From contig NZ_CP090953.1 in the NCBI RefSeq assembly GCF_021513175.1, positions 1,755,001 through 1,819,000 of the forward strand: DNA of 64,000 nt, written 5' to 3'. The notes beneath the pieces are model-generated. The model did not search any database. It worked only from the letters and a program-made list of their open reading frames with translations, and was not told where the DNA came from. Below, one piece after another: positions 16,217-23,168 of this stretch. This stretch comes from Sphingomonas sp. S2-65 (GTDB lineage Bacteria; Pseudomonadota; Alphaproteobacteria; Sphingomonadales; Sphingomonadaceae). Position numbers and translations under genes: made by a program. Numbering within the stretch: position 1 is the stretch's first letter; each line of letters opens with the position of its first letter.

Positions 16217-16957
16217 ATGGCCAGCACCTATCCGAGCCTGGGGAGCGCGGACGAGCGTCCGCAGCTGGGCCGCAATCTCACTTATGGCATGTTGGACAGC
16301 CTGGGGCGGGCGATCGTCACCGGGCGCTACGAGCAAGAGGCGTTCCCGACCGAGGCGGAGCTTGCCAAGCAGCATGGCGTGAGCCGATCGGTGACGCGCG
16401 AGGCAGTGAAGATGCTGACCGCCAAGGGGCTGCTGAGCGCGCGGCCGCGCCAGGGCACGGTGGTGCAGCCGTCGCAGAACTGGAACCTGTTCGACACCGA
16501 CGTGCTGCGCTGGCTGCTGGAGCGCAAATTCTCGCTCGACCTGCTGCGCCAGTTCAACGAGCTGCGGGTGGCGATCGAGCCCGAGGCGGCGGCGCTGGCG
16601 GCGCGGGTGGCGACCCAGGACGATCTGCGCGCGATCTCGCTGGGGCTCGACCGGATGGCGGCGGCGGAGCGCGGCGAGGAGGATTCACTCGATGCCGACA
16701 TCGCCTTCCACGTCGCGATCCTGCGTGCGTCGGAGAACCCGTTCTACGCCCAGTTCCGCGACGTGGTGAGCACGGCGCTGCGCAGCTCGATCCGCTTCAC
16801 CAACCGGATCAAGGGACACACCGCCAGCCTGGCCGAGCATGCCGCGGTGCGCGACGCGATCGCCGCGCGCGATCCCGAGCGCGCCCGCGCGGCGATGCGG
16901 GTGCTGATCGGCGACGTGCTGACGCTGATCGGCCAGGCGGAGACCGCCAAGCCCTGA
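16217..16957 (+). CDS. GntR-family regulator with FCD domain
   Basis: This protein has an N-terminal winged helix of the GntR type (LGRAIVTGRYEQEAFPTEAE, then HGVSRSVTREAVKMLTAKGL and RQGTVV). A C-terminal all-helical FCD effector domain follows, with LRVAIEPEAAALAARVAT and the metal-binding type D..FH..I pattern in DADIAFHVAILRASENPF and HAAVRDAIAARD. FCD regulators bind sugar acids or similar carboxylates. Being divergent from the symporter-dgoK-dgoA operon, it probably represses that operon until galactonate or a derivative is present, as DgoR does in enterobacteria. Starts at GTG 16154 and ATG 16193 are also possible; ATG 16217 puts the start just before conserved sequence. Confidence 0.9.
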   Translation: MASTYPSLGSADERPQLGRNLTYGMLDSLGRAIVTGRYEQEAFPTEAELAKQHGVSRSVTREAVKMLTAKGLLSARPRQGTVVQPSQNWNLFDTDVLRWLLERKFSLDLLRQFNELRVAIEPEAAALAARVATQDDLRAISLGLDRMAAAERGEEDSLDADIAFHVAILRASENPFYAQFRDVVSTALRSSIRFTNRIKGHTASLAEHAAVRDAIAARDPERARAAMRVLIGDVLTLIGQAETAKP

Positions 16958-16960
16958 GGC

Positions 16961-18328
16961 TCAGCCCAGCGCGCGGGCGGCGGCGAGCGCGCGCTCGCGC
17001 CCCTCGCGGTGGCCGATGATCTTGGCCGGATAGGCCGCAGGGCGGCAGCCGGCGGCGTCGGGATCGTGGATCGCGGCGTCGGACAGCCCGGCAAGTTCGG
17101 GCACCCAGTGCCGGATATAGTCGCCGGCGTCGAACTTCTCCGACTGCGAGAGCGGCGCCATGATCCGGCTGAACATGTTGGCGTCGATGCCGGTGCCGGC
17201 GATCCACTGCCAATTGACCGAGTTGTTGCCGTAATCGGCGTCGACCAGACAGTCCCAGAACCAGCGCTCGCCGTCGCGCCAGTCGATCAGCAGATGCTTC
17301 ACCAGGAAGCTGGCGGCGATCATGCGGACGCGATTGTGCATCCAGCCGCTGACCCAGAGCTGGCGCATGCCCGCATCGACGATCGGATACCCGGTGCGGC
17401 CGGCCTGCCAGGCCTTGAGGTCGGCGGCGGCTTGGGGCCCGGTGCGCCAGCGCAGGGCGTCGTACTTGGCGCGGCCGTTGCGGCTGGCATAGTCGGGGAG
17501 CGCGCGGATCACGCCGTCGGTGAAGTCGCGCCAGGCGAGTTCCTTGAGGAACTTGTCGGCATGGGTGGCGCCGCTGACCTGCGCGTAAAGCTGGCGCGGA
17601 GAAATCTCGCCGAAGTGAAGGTGGGGAGAGAGGCGCGACGTGCCCTCCGCCTGCGTGGGCAGGTTGCGCTGCTCCTCATAGCGCTCGACATTGCCGGCCC
17701 AGTCCTCCGCCTTCTCCAGCGCGGCGGCTTCGCCCGGTTGCCAATCCTCGGCGAATGCCGCCGCCCAGTCCGGGCGGGTGGGTAGCAGCTCCCAGTCGTC
17801 CAGACTGTCGCTCGCCGGCCATTTGGCGGGTGCCGGAACCTGCTCGGGCGCAGGCAGCGGCGTCTCGGGCGGGAGGAACTGCTGCAGCGCGCGCCAGAAC
17901 GACGAATAGATCCGGTAGGGCTGCCCGGCACCGGTGGTGATGTGCTCGAGCGGGGCGAGATGGTTGCCCTCGTGCAGGCACAGCGCATCGCCGAGTGCGT
18001 CCTCGGCCTGGCGCCACCAGGGTTCGTGGTGACGGATCGCGTGGATCCGCGCGGCGCCGGTTTCGGCCAGCAGATCGCGAAGCACGGCGGCGGCGGGGCC
18101 GCGGCGAAGGATCAGGCGGCTGCCCTTCGCTTCCAGACTCTCGGCCAGACTGACCAGGCTGTGATGGAGCCACCAGCGCTGCGCCCCGCCGATCCGCCAG
18201 TCACCGGGGGTATCGTCGTCGAGGATGTAGACCGGGATCACCGCGCCTGCCGCCACGGCGGCGCAGAGGGCGGGCTGATCGTGAAGGCGAAGGTCCTGGC
18301 GGAACCAGAGAAGGGTGGGTTCGGGCAC
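16961..18328 (-). CDS. phrB: Deoxyribodipyrimidine photolyase
   Basis: This flavoprotein repairs UV-made cyclobutane pyrimidine dimers using blue light. The 455 residues start with PTLLWFRQDLRLHDQPAL, the photolyase N-terminal alpha/beta domain that holds the antenna cofactor. The C-terminal FAD domain has LKELAWRDF, GWMHNRVRMIAASFLVKHL and WFWDCLVDADYGNNSVNWQW, which contain the flavin- and DNA-binding residues of class I photolyases. It converges with the GntR gene (three bases between the stops) and has no evident link to sugar metabolism. A plant-type cryptochrome is unlikely at this length. Confidence 0.95.
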   Translation of the reverse strand: MPEPTLLWFRQDLRLHDQPALCAAVAAGAVIPVYILDDDTPGDWRIGGAQRWWLHHSLVSLAESLEAKGSRLILRRGPAAAVLRDLLAETGAARIHAIRHHEPWWRQAEDALGDALCLHEGNHLAPLEHITTGAGQPYRIYSSFWRALQQFLPPETPLPAPEQVPAPAKWPASDSLDDWELLPTRPDWAAAFAEDWQPGEAAALEKAEDWAGNVERYEEQRNLPTQAEGTSRLSPHLHFGEISPRQLYAQVSGATHADKFLKELAWRDFTDGVIRALPDYASRNGRAKYDALRWRTGPQAAADLKAWQAGRTGYPIVDAGMRQLWVSGWMHNRVRMIAASFLVKHLLIDWRDGERWFWDCLVDADYGNNSVNWQWIAGTGIDANMFSRIMAPLSQSEKFDAGDYIRHWVPELAGLSDAAIHDPDAAGCRPAAYPAKIIGHREGRERALAAARALG

Positions 18329-18394
18329 GGTGCGGCGTACGCTTGGGCGGGTCTGGCGGTTCCGAACCGGGCTGGCGGCGATACGCTGTGTATC

Positions 18395-18422
18395 AGTTCC
18401 CCGGCCTTCGCCGGGGAACTGT
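18395..18422. terminator. Strong hairpin between GH43 and photolyase genes
   Basis: CAGTTCCCCGGC pairs with GCCGGGGAACTG around a four-base loop, a 12-bp perfect stem. It lies between the GH43 stop and the photolyase start on the minus strand. No T run follows on either strand, so it is either a Rho-aided or processing stem at the end of the glycosidase operon, or another palindromic repeat. Confidence 0.45.
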
Positions 18423-18442
18423 TGGAGGGGAAGCCTGCCGGC

Positions 18443-19459
18443 CTAGTTCATCTTGATCGGGAGGATCGCGCCGTCGTCGCGATAGGCGATCTTCTGGATC
18501 GCGACGCGGCGTTCGCCGTCATAGGGGCCGTTTCCGGCCACATGCTCCCAGCGATGGTAGACGATGTACGACTGGCCGTCCTTGGGATCGGTAAAGAAGC
18601 TGTGATGCCCCGGCCCCTTGAACGTCTTGTCGGCCTGGAGCAACGCGCCGCCGTACCGCCACGGACCGGTAGGCGACAGCGCGACCGCGTAATGGACCTG
18701 ATAGTTGCCGTGGTTCCACTGCCCGGCGCTGTACGACAGATAATAGACGCCGTTGCGGACGTGCATGAACGCGCCCTCGGTGAAGTTGGGCGGGGTTTCC
18801 ACCGGCACTTCGTGATCGATCGACACCATGTCGGGCTTGAGCACCCAGACGCGCAGCTTCCGGCCGGCGCTGCCGCCGGCGTAGAGATACGGCGTCTTGG
18901 TCTTGGGATCGACGAACACCGCCGGGTCGATCGCCTCGAACCCGTTGCCGCCATCGTTCACCAGCGGCTTGCCGCTGTCGGTGCAGGGACCCGCCGGGCC
19001 CTTGCACACCGCGACGCCGATGCGGCTGGGAGTCGGGTTCTGCGGCCCGACCGAGTAATAGAAGAACCACCCGCCATTGGCCTGGACCATGTCCGGCGCC
19101 CACAGAAAGTGGATCGGCGCACGGTCGTTGCGGACCCAGGCGATGTCCTTGAGCCGGATCAGCGGCTCCTCGCGCTTCCATTGCGTCTTGTCGGACGAGG
19201 ACCAGGCGGCGAGCCCTTCGCCGCCGGTGGGATAGATCCAGTAGCGTCCGTCCGCGACTTCGATGTCGGGATCGGCGCCGGCGAAGAGCGACCGGTTTTG
19301 CGCCTGGGCCGGATGCGCGGCGAGCGCTGCGAGAGCAACAGGCAGGAGCCAGTTGCGCCGGAGGATGGTCCCCAGGCGCCCCCTCCACCACGCCCTGCGG
19401 GCGCGGTCCCCCTTCCCCGCAGCTTGCGCTGCGAGGGCGGTATTCAGGACGGCGCGCAT
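18443..19459 (-). CDS. Secreted glycoside hydrolase, GH43-like (arabinanase/xylosidase type)
   Basis: This protein is a five-bladed-propeller glycosidase that acts outside the cytoplasm. The blade motifs are LFAGADPDIEVADGRYWIYP with the base Asp, FLWAPDMVQANGGWFFYYS, EAIDPAVFVDPKTKTPYLYA, and TEGAFMHVRNGVYYLSYS with the acid Glu; HHSFFTDPKDGQSYIVYHRW closes the fold. GH43 enzymes cleave alpha-L-arabinofuranosyl, beta-xylosyl or beta-galactosyl links. The substrate is not decided here, though the galactose genes nearby hint at an arabinogalactan. The ATG shares a base with the upstream stop (TGATG), so coupling is likely. The N-terminal signal (NWLLPVALAALAAHPAQAQ) begins only after about 35 residues coded by a repeat element. 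Confidence 0.88.
   Translation of the reverse strand: MRAVLNTALAAQAAGKGDRARRAWWRGRLGTILRRNWLLPVALAALAAHPAQAQNRSLFAGADPDIEVADGRYWIYPTGGEGLAAWSSSDKTQWKREEPLIRLKDIAWVRNDRAPIHFLWAPDMVQANGGWFFYYSVGPQNPTPSRIGVAVCKGPAGPCTDSGKPLVNDGGNGFEAIDPAVFVDPKTKTPYLYAGGSAGRKLRVWVLKPDMVSIDHEVPVETPPNFTEGAFMHVRNGVYYLSYSAGQWNHGNYQVHYAVALSPTGPWRYGGALLQADKTFKGPGHHSFFTDPKDGQSYIVYHRWEHVAGNGPYDGERRVAIQKIAYRDDGAILPIKMN
19378..19440. repeat. Repeat element inside the GH43 leader region
   Basis: The plus strand reads CCCCCTCCACCACGCCCTGC, then GGTCCCCCTTCCCC and GCAGCTTGCGCTGCGAGGGC. This is the same type as the inner part of 3159-3290 (CCCTCCACCATGCTGCGC and GGTCCCCCT). It lies between the coupled start codon of the GH43 gene and its signal peptide. 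The frame stays open. Confidence 0.7.
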
Positions 19460-20613
19460 CAGTATGCGGCTGCCGGAACCACGCCCTTGGGCGCCGCCGC
19501 CATCCGCTTGATCAGGTCGACCTCGGCCTGGCGGTAGGGCTTGCCGTCGAAGTGCAGCACGTCGTGGAACCAGATGGTCGGCTCCTCATAGGTGTAGGGC
19601 TTCTTCCAGCTGTCCCACGGGAAGCGGGTCTGCATCTTGCCGTCGACGAACCCCCAATTGTACATCGCGATGTTGAGCTTCTTGGCGATCGGCAGGGTGT
19701 TGTCGAAGGTCGAGCCGTTGCCGCGTGCCATATACTCGGTGCACCAGACCGGGCGGCCGTAGCTCAGCATCTGCTTGGCGCGCTCCTCGAACTTTTCCGG
19801 CCAGCTATAGTCGTGGAAGCTGAGGATGTCGGACTCGCGGATCTGGATCTTTTCCACCGCGTCGAGCTTGCTCTGGTCGTCCCAGTGATCGCCGATCCAC
19901 ACGCCCGAGGTGAGCGGCTGCACCGGGTTGGCGGCGCGCGCCACGGCGAACAGCCGAGGCAGCAGCGTCGCGACGTATTTGTTCTTGTCCGGGGTCGGCG
20001 TGTAGTTGCCGCCGCCGCCATTGTTCGGCTCGTTCCAGATGTCCCAGCCGACGACGCGGTCGTCCTTTGCGAAGGTCGTGACCACGTCCTTCACATAGGC
20101 TTCGAGCTTGCCGTACTGCGACGCGTCCTTGAGGCGCGCGGCGCCCGGTGACTGGACCGATCCGGAATTATGCACGCCCGGGATCGGCGGGTGCTGCGGA
20201 CCGGCGACGGGATTGGGATCCCAGCAGCTGTCGAAGAAGATCCACAGCGTCTTGATGTTGTGCCTGGCCGCGATCGTCATGAACTCGTTCATGCGGCGCT
20301 TGAGCCCGGCTGCGTCGGTTTCCCACAGCAGGTTGTGCAGGTTCACGCGCATCACGTTCATGCCCATCGCCTGCGCCCAGCCAAGCTCCAGGTCGATCCG
20401 CTTGGGATCCCAGGTCGCCGCCTGGAACATCTCGAGCTGGTTGATGGCGGTGGCGGGCGTGTAGTTCGCGCCGATCTGCCAGGGCTGGGTGGCGTGCCAG
20501 CCATTGGCCTGCGCCTTGGTCCACTGGTCGCGCGCATCGGCCGGAGCGACCGTCGCGGTCAGCGCGAGCGCGCTGGCGGCAAGAAGGAAAGTGCGGCGGA
20601 TCATCATCGTCAT
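19459..20613 (-). CDS. Secreted glycoside hydrolase of clan GH-A (GH5-like)
   Basis: A 384-residue exported (beta/alpha)8 glycosidase. The signal peptide is MMIRRTFLLAASALALT with cleavage near APADA. The acid/base glutamate is in VVGWDIWNEPNN and the nucleophile in RPVWCTEYMARG, as in clan GH-A retaining enzymes. Proteins like this are often labelled xylanase or cellulase; the true substrate is not evident. ATG 20613 follows AGGAG and starts the signal peptide, while the longer frame to 20871 would only overlap the epimerase. The gene lies 17 bases after the epimerase stop and is coupled to the GH43 gene, so the three form one operon for polysaccharide breakdown. Confidence 0.87.
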   Translation of the reverse strand: MTMMIRRTFLLAASALALTATVAPADARDQWTKAQANGWHATQPWQIGANYTPATAINQLEMFQAATWDPKRIDLELGWAQAMGMNVMRVNLHNLLWETDAAGLKRRMNEFMTIAARHNIKTLWIFFDSCWDPNPVAGPQHPPIPGVHNSGSVQSPGAARLKDASQYGKLEAYVKDVVTTFAKDDRVVGWDIWNEPNNGGGGNYTPTPDKNKYVATLLPRLFAVARAANPVQPLTSGVWIGDHWDDQSKLDAVEKIQIRESDILSFHDYSWPEKFEERAKQMLSYGRPVWCTEYMARGNGSTFDNTLPIAKKLNIAMYNWGFVDGKMQTRFPWDSWKKPYTYEEPTIWFHDVLHFDGKPYRQAEVDLIKRMAAAPKGVVPAAAY

Positions 20614-20630
20614 GGGCTCTCCTGAGGGGT

Positions 20631-21788
20631 TCAGCGCTTCTTCGGCGCCGCGGTGCCGCCGGTGGTGAGGCGGTAGGTCATGATGTTGCGATAGGTCTGG
20701 CCGGGGTTCAGCCGCGCGTTCGGGAAGCCTTTCTGGTTGGGCGCATCCGGGAAGATCTGCGGCTCGAACACCACGGCGTCTCCCATGCGGTAGATCTTGT
20801 TCGACTTGCCATGGCTGGTCGCGTCGAAGAAGTTGCCCGAATAGAATTGCAGGCCGGGCTGGTTCGACCACAGTTCGAAGCCGCGGCCCGAGGCGGGATC
20901 ATAGACCTTCGCCATCAAATGCTGGCCCTGCGTAACTTCGCGGCCGATCACCCAATTGTGATCGTACCCGCGCCCGAACACGATCTGCTGGTCGCTGGCG
21001 TCGCGGACACGGTCGCCGACGGCACGCGCGGTGCGGAAGTCGAACACGGTGCCGGCAACCGGCTTGAACTGGCCGCTGGGGATCGCGCCGGCATCGGTCG
21101 GCAGGAACGTGCTCGCCGGGATCGTCAGCATGTGCGCCATGGCGCCGTTCGCCGAGCCTTCGCCCGACAGGTTCCAATACGCGTGGTTGGTGATGTTGGC
21201 GATGGTCGGCTTGTCGGTGGTCGCGCGATATTCGATCGACAGGTTGTTGCTTTCGTCGAGCGAGTAGATCGCATCCACCGTCATCGTGCCGGGATAGCCC
21301 TGGTCGCCGTCGGGGCTGACATAGCGCAGCGTCACCGACGCGGTGGGGCCGTTGCCGACCGAGACGACTTCCCACAGCACCTTGTCGAAGCCGACCGTGC
21401 CGCCGTGCAGCGCGTTCTTGCCGTCGTTGACCGGGGTCTGGAAGGTCTGGCCGTCGATCTGGAAGCGGCCGGCGTCGAGCCGGTTGGCGAAGCGGCCGAC
21501 GGTGCCGCCGAAATACTGCCCCTTGTCGACATATTGGCCGATATTGTCATAGCCGAGCACGACATCGGCACGCTTGCCGGTGCGATCGGGCGTGACCACC
21601 GACTGAAGGGTGGCGCCATAGGCGATCACGGTGGCGGACACGCCGCGGGCGTTGGACAGCGTGACCGAGGCGACCTGGCGGCCATCGGCGAGTTTGCCGA
21701 AGGTGCCGCGCTTGGCAGTGGCGGCCTGGGCAGGGTTGGCGAGCGCCAGTATCGCGGCGGCGCCGAGCAAGGCGGTAAGGGTCTTCAT
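20631..21788 (-). CDS. galM: Secreted aldose 1-epimerase (mutarotase)
   Basis: This enzyme interconverts alpha and beta anomers of galactose or similar aldoses. The 385 residues begin with a signal peptide (MKTLTALLGAAAILALANPAQA), so it works in the periplasm. Family features are VIAYGATLQSVVTPDR, TVGRFANRL, the first catalytic histidine region KNALHGGTVGFDKVLW, the second histidine in NITNHAYWNLSG, and a late glutamate in AVVFEPQIFPDAPN. It leads the glycosidase operon. Its periplasmic place suggests it readies sugars released by the two glycosidases for the symporter or for the dehydrogenase. Confidence 0.93.
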   Translation of the reverse strand: MKTLTALLGAAAILALANPAQAATAKRGTFGKLADGRQVASVTLSNARGVSATVIAYGATLQSVVTPDRTGKRADVVLGYDNIGQYVDKGQYFGGTVGRFANRLDAGRFQIDGQTFQTPVNDGKNALHGGTVGFDKVLWEVVSVGNGPTASVTLRYVSPDGDQGYPGTMTVDAIYSLDESNNLSIEYRATTDKPTIANITNHAYWNLSGEGSANGAMAHMLTIPASTFLPTDAGAIPSGQFKPVAGTVFDFRTARAVGDRVRDASDQQIVFGRGYDHNWVIGREVTQGQHLMAKVYDPASGRGFELWSNQPGLQFYSGNFFDATSHGKSNKIYRMGDAVVFEPQIFPDAPNQKGFPNARLNPGQTYRNIMTYRLTTGGTAAPKKR

Positions 21789-22071
21789 ATCTCTCTCCCG
21801 GTTTCGGTGATCTGGTCAGTGGCCGCCGTGCGGCTCGAAGGTGGAGAGGGTAGCCGCGCGCGCGGATTTGCCAAGGGCATGGCCGCCGCGAGCCGTAAAG
21901 CGGCGCTCCATGCCGATCGGGATCGAACCCTTGGGCGCATCGTGCATTCTACTCTCCTGCAGCGCTTCACTACATCTTCGCTGCCGTTCTCGCGCGGCAC
22001 TTTGGCAGGGTTGATAACGGCTGAGCCGCGCAATAGGAAGCATATATATCTGATAATTCAGGAGTAGGGTG
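21789..22071. promoter_or_regulatory. Divergent control region, epimerase operon / galactose dehydrogenase
   Basis: Two operons start away from each other across these 283 bases. No gene is supported. The most promoter-like part is the AT-rich CATATATATCTGATAATTC at 22040-22058, close to the dehydrogenase start. GGAG at 22061-22064 is the ribosome-binding site for ATG 22072. Confidence 0.5.
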
Positions 22072-23004
22072 ATGGCAGAAGCAGGCACGATCCGGCTGGG
22101 ATTGGTCGGGATCGGCAAGATCGCCCGCGACCAGCACCTCCCCGCGCTGGCGGCGGATGGGCGCTTCGCGCTGGCCGCGACCGCCAGCCGCAACGCGCAG
22201 CTCGACGACGTCGCCGGCTTTCCAGACATCGACGCGATGATCGCGGGCGTGCCCGATCTTCAGGCGGTATCGCTCTGCACTCCGCCCGATGGCCGTTACG
22301 AACAGGCGGCAAGCGCGATCGCGGCCGGGCTGCACGTGATGCTGGAAAAGCCACCTACCTCGACTCTTTCGGAGATCGCAGCGCTGGAAGAACAGGCCCG
22401 CGCCCGCGGCGTGACGCTGTTTACCAGCTGGCATTCGCGCGAGGCGGCGGGCGTGGCCCCGGCGCGTGAGTGGCTGGCCGGCAAGCGGATCGAGACGGTG
22501 CGGATCACCTGGCGCGAGGACATCCGCCGCTGGCATCCGGGGCAGGAATGGATCCTGGGCGCGGGCGGGTTCGGGGTGTTCGACCCCGGCATCAACGCGC
22601 TGTCGATCGCCACGCGGATCCTGCCCGATCCGCTGCTGCTCGATTCGGCGTGGATGGAAGTGCCCGAAGGCCGCGCCTCGCCGCTCAAGGCCGAACTGAC
22701 GATGCGCAGCGGCGGCGCGGTGGTGACCGCCGACTTCGACTTCCTCCAGACCGGGCCGCAGACCTGGGACATCGAAGTGGACACCGATGCCGGCATGCTG
22801 ACGCTGTCGATGGGCGGCAGCATCCTGCAGCTGCCGGGTGCGGACGCGCAAAAGGCGTCCGACCGCGAATATCCGCGGCTTTATGCGCGGTTCGCAGAAC
22901 TCGTCGGGGCCGGCGAGAGCGAGGTCGACGTGCGGCCGCTCCAGCTCGTCGCCGACGCCTTCCTGCTCGGCGAGCGGCGCGTGGGGGCTTCGTTCAGCTT
23001 CTGA
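22072..23004 (+). CDS. Gfo/Idh/MocA oxidoreductase, probable D-galactose 1-dehydrogenase
   Basis: The 310 residues show an N-terminal Rossmann fold (RLGLVGIGKIARDQHLPALA) and the EKP-type motif HVMLEKPPTSTLSEIAALEE of the Gfo/Idh/MocA family. A C-terminal alpha/beta substrate domain follows. The opening GIGKIARDQH and the compact size resemble galactose (and L-arabinose) 1-dehydrogenases that make the aldonolactone with NAD(P)+. With dgoK and dgoA in the window, oxidation of galactose to galactonolactone is the likely role. The start is ATG 22072 with GGAG eight bases before; an in-frame GTG at 22069 is less well placed. It transcribes toward the TonB-dependent receptor. Confidence 0.85.
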   Translation: MAEAGTIRLGLVGIGKIARDQHLPALAADGRFALAATASRNAQLDDVAGFPDIDAMIAGVPDLQAVSLCTPPDGRYEQAASAIAAGLHVMLEKPPTSTLSEIAALEEQARARGVTLFTSWHSREAAGVAPAREWLAGKRIETVRITWREDIRRWHPGQEWILGAGGFGVFDPGINALSIATRILPDPLLLDSAWMEVPEGRASPLKAELTMRSGGAVVTADFDFLQTGPQTWDIEVDTDAGMLTLSMGGSILQLPGADAQKASDREYPRLYARFAELVGAGESEVDVRPLQLVADAFLLGERRVGASFSF

Positions 23005-23055
23005 GACGTGCCCGGCGACGCGTACACAACGACACGGGCGGGACATACTCCAGCA

Positions 23056-23069
23056 TCATATTGATATGA
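23056..23069. promoter_or_regulatory. Possible operator upstream of the TonB-dependent receptor
   Basis: TCATATTGATATGA is a perfect inverted repeat (TCATAT/ATATGA with two central bases) in an otherwise GC-rich leader, 100 bases before the receptor start. It could be the site of a sugar-responsive regulator. No second copy was found in the window. Confidence 0.4.
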
Positions 23070-23168
23070 CTATTGCCATGGCCGAGCGCCGGGACCATAG
23101 GCCCGCGACTCGTCGCGAGAGAGAGGCCTGTTCAAGGTCCGGTCGCCTGTTCCTTGGTGAGGATGTTC

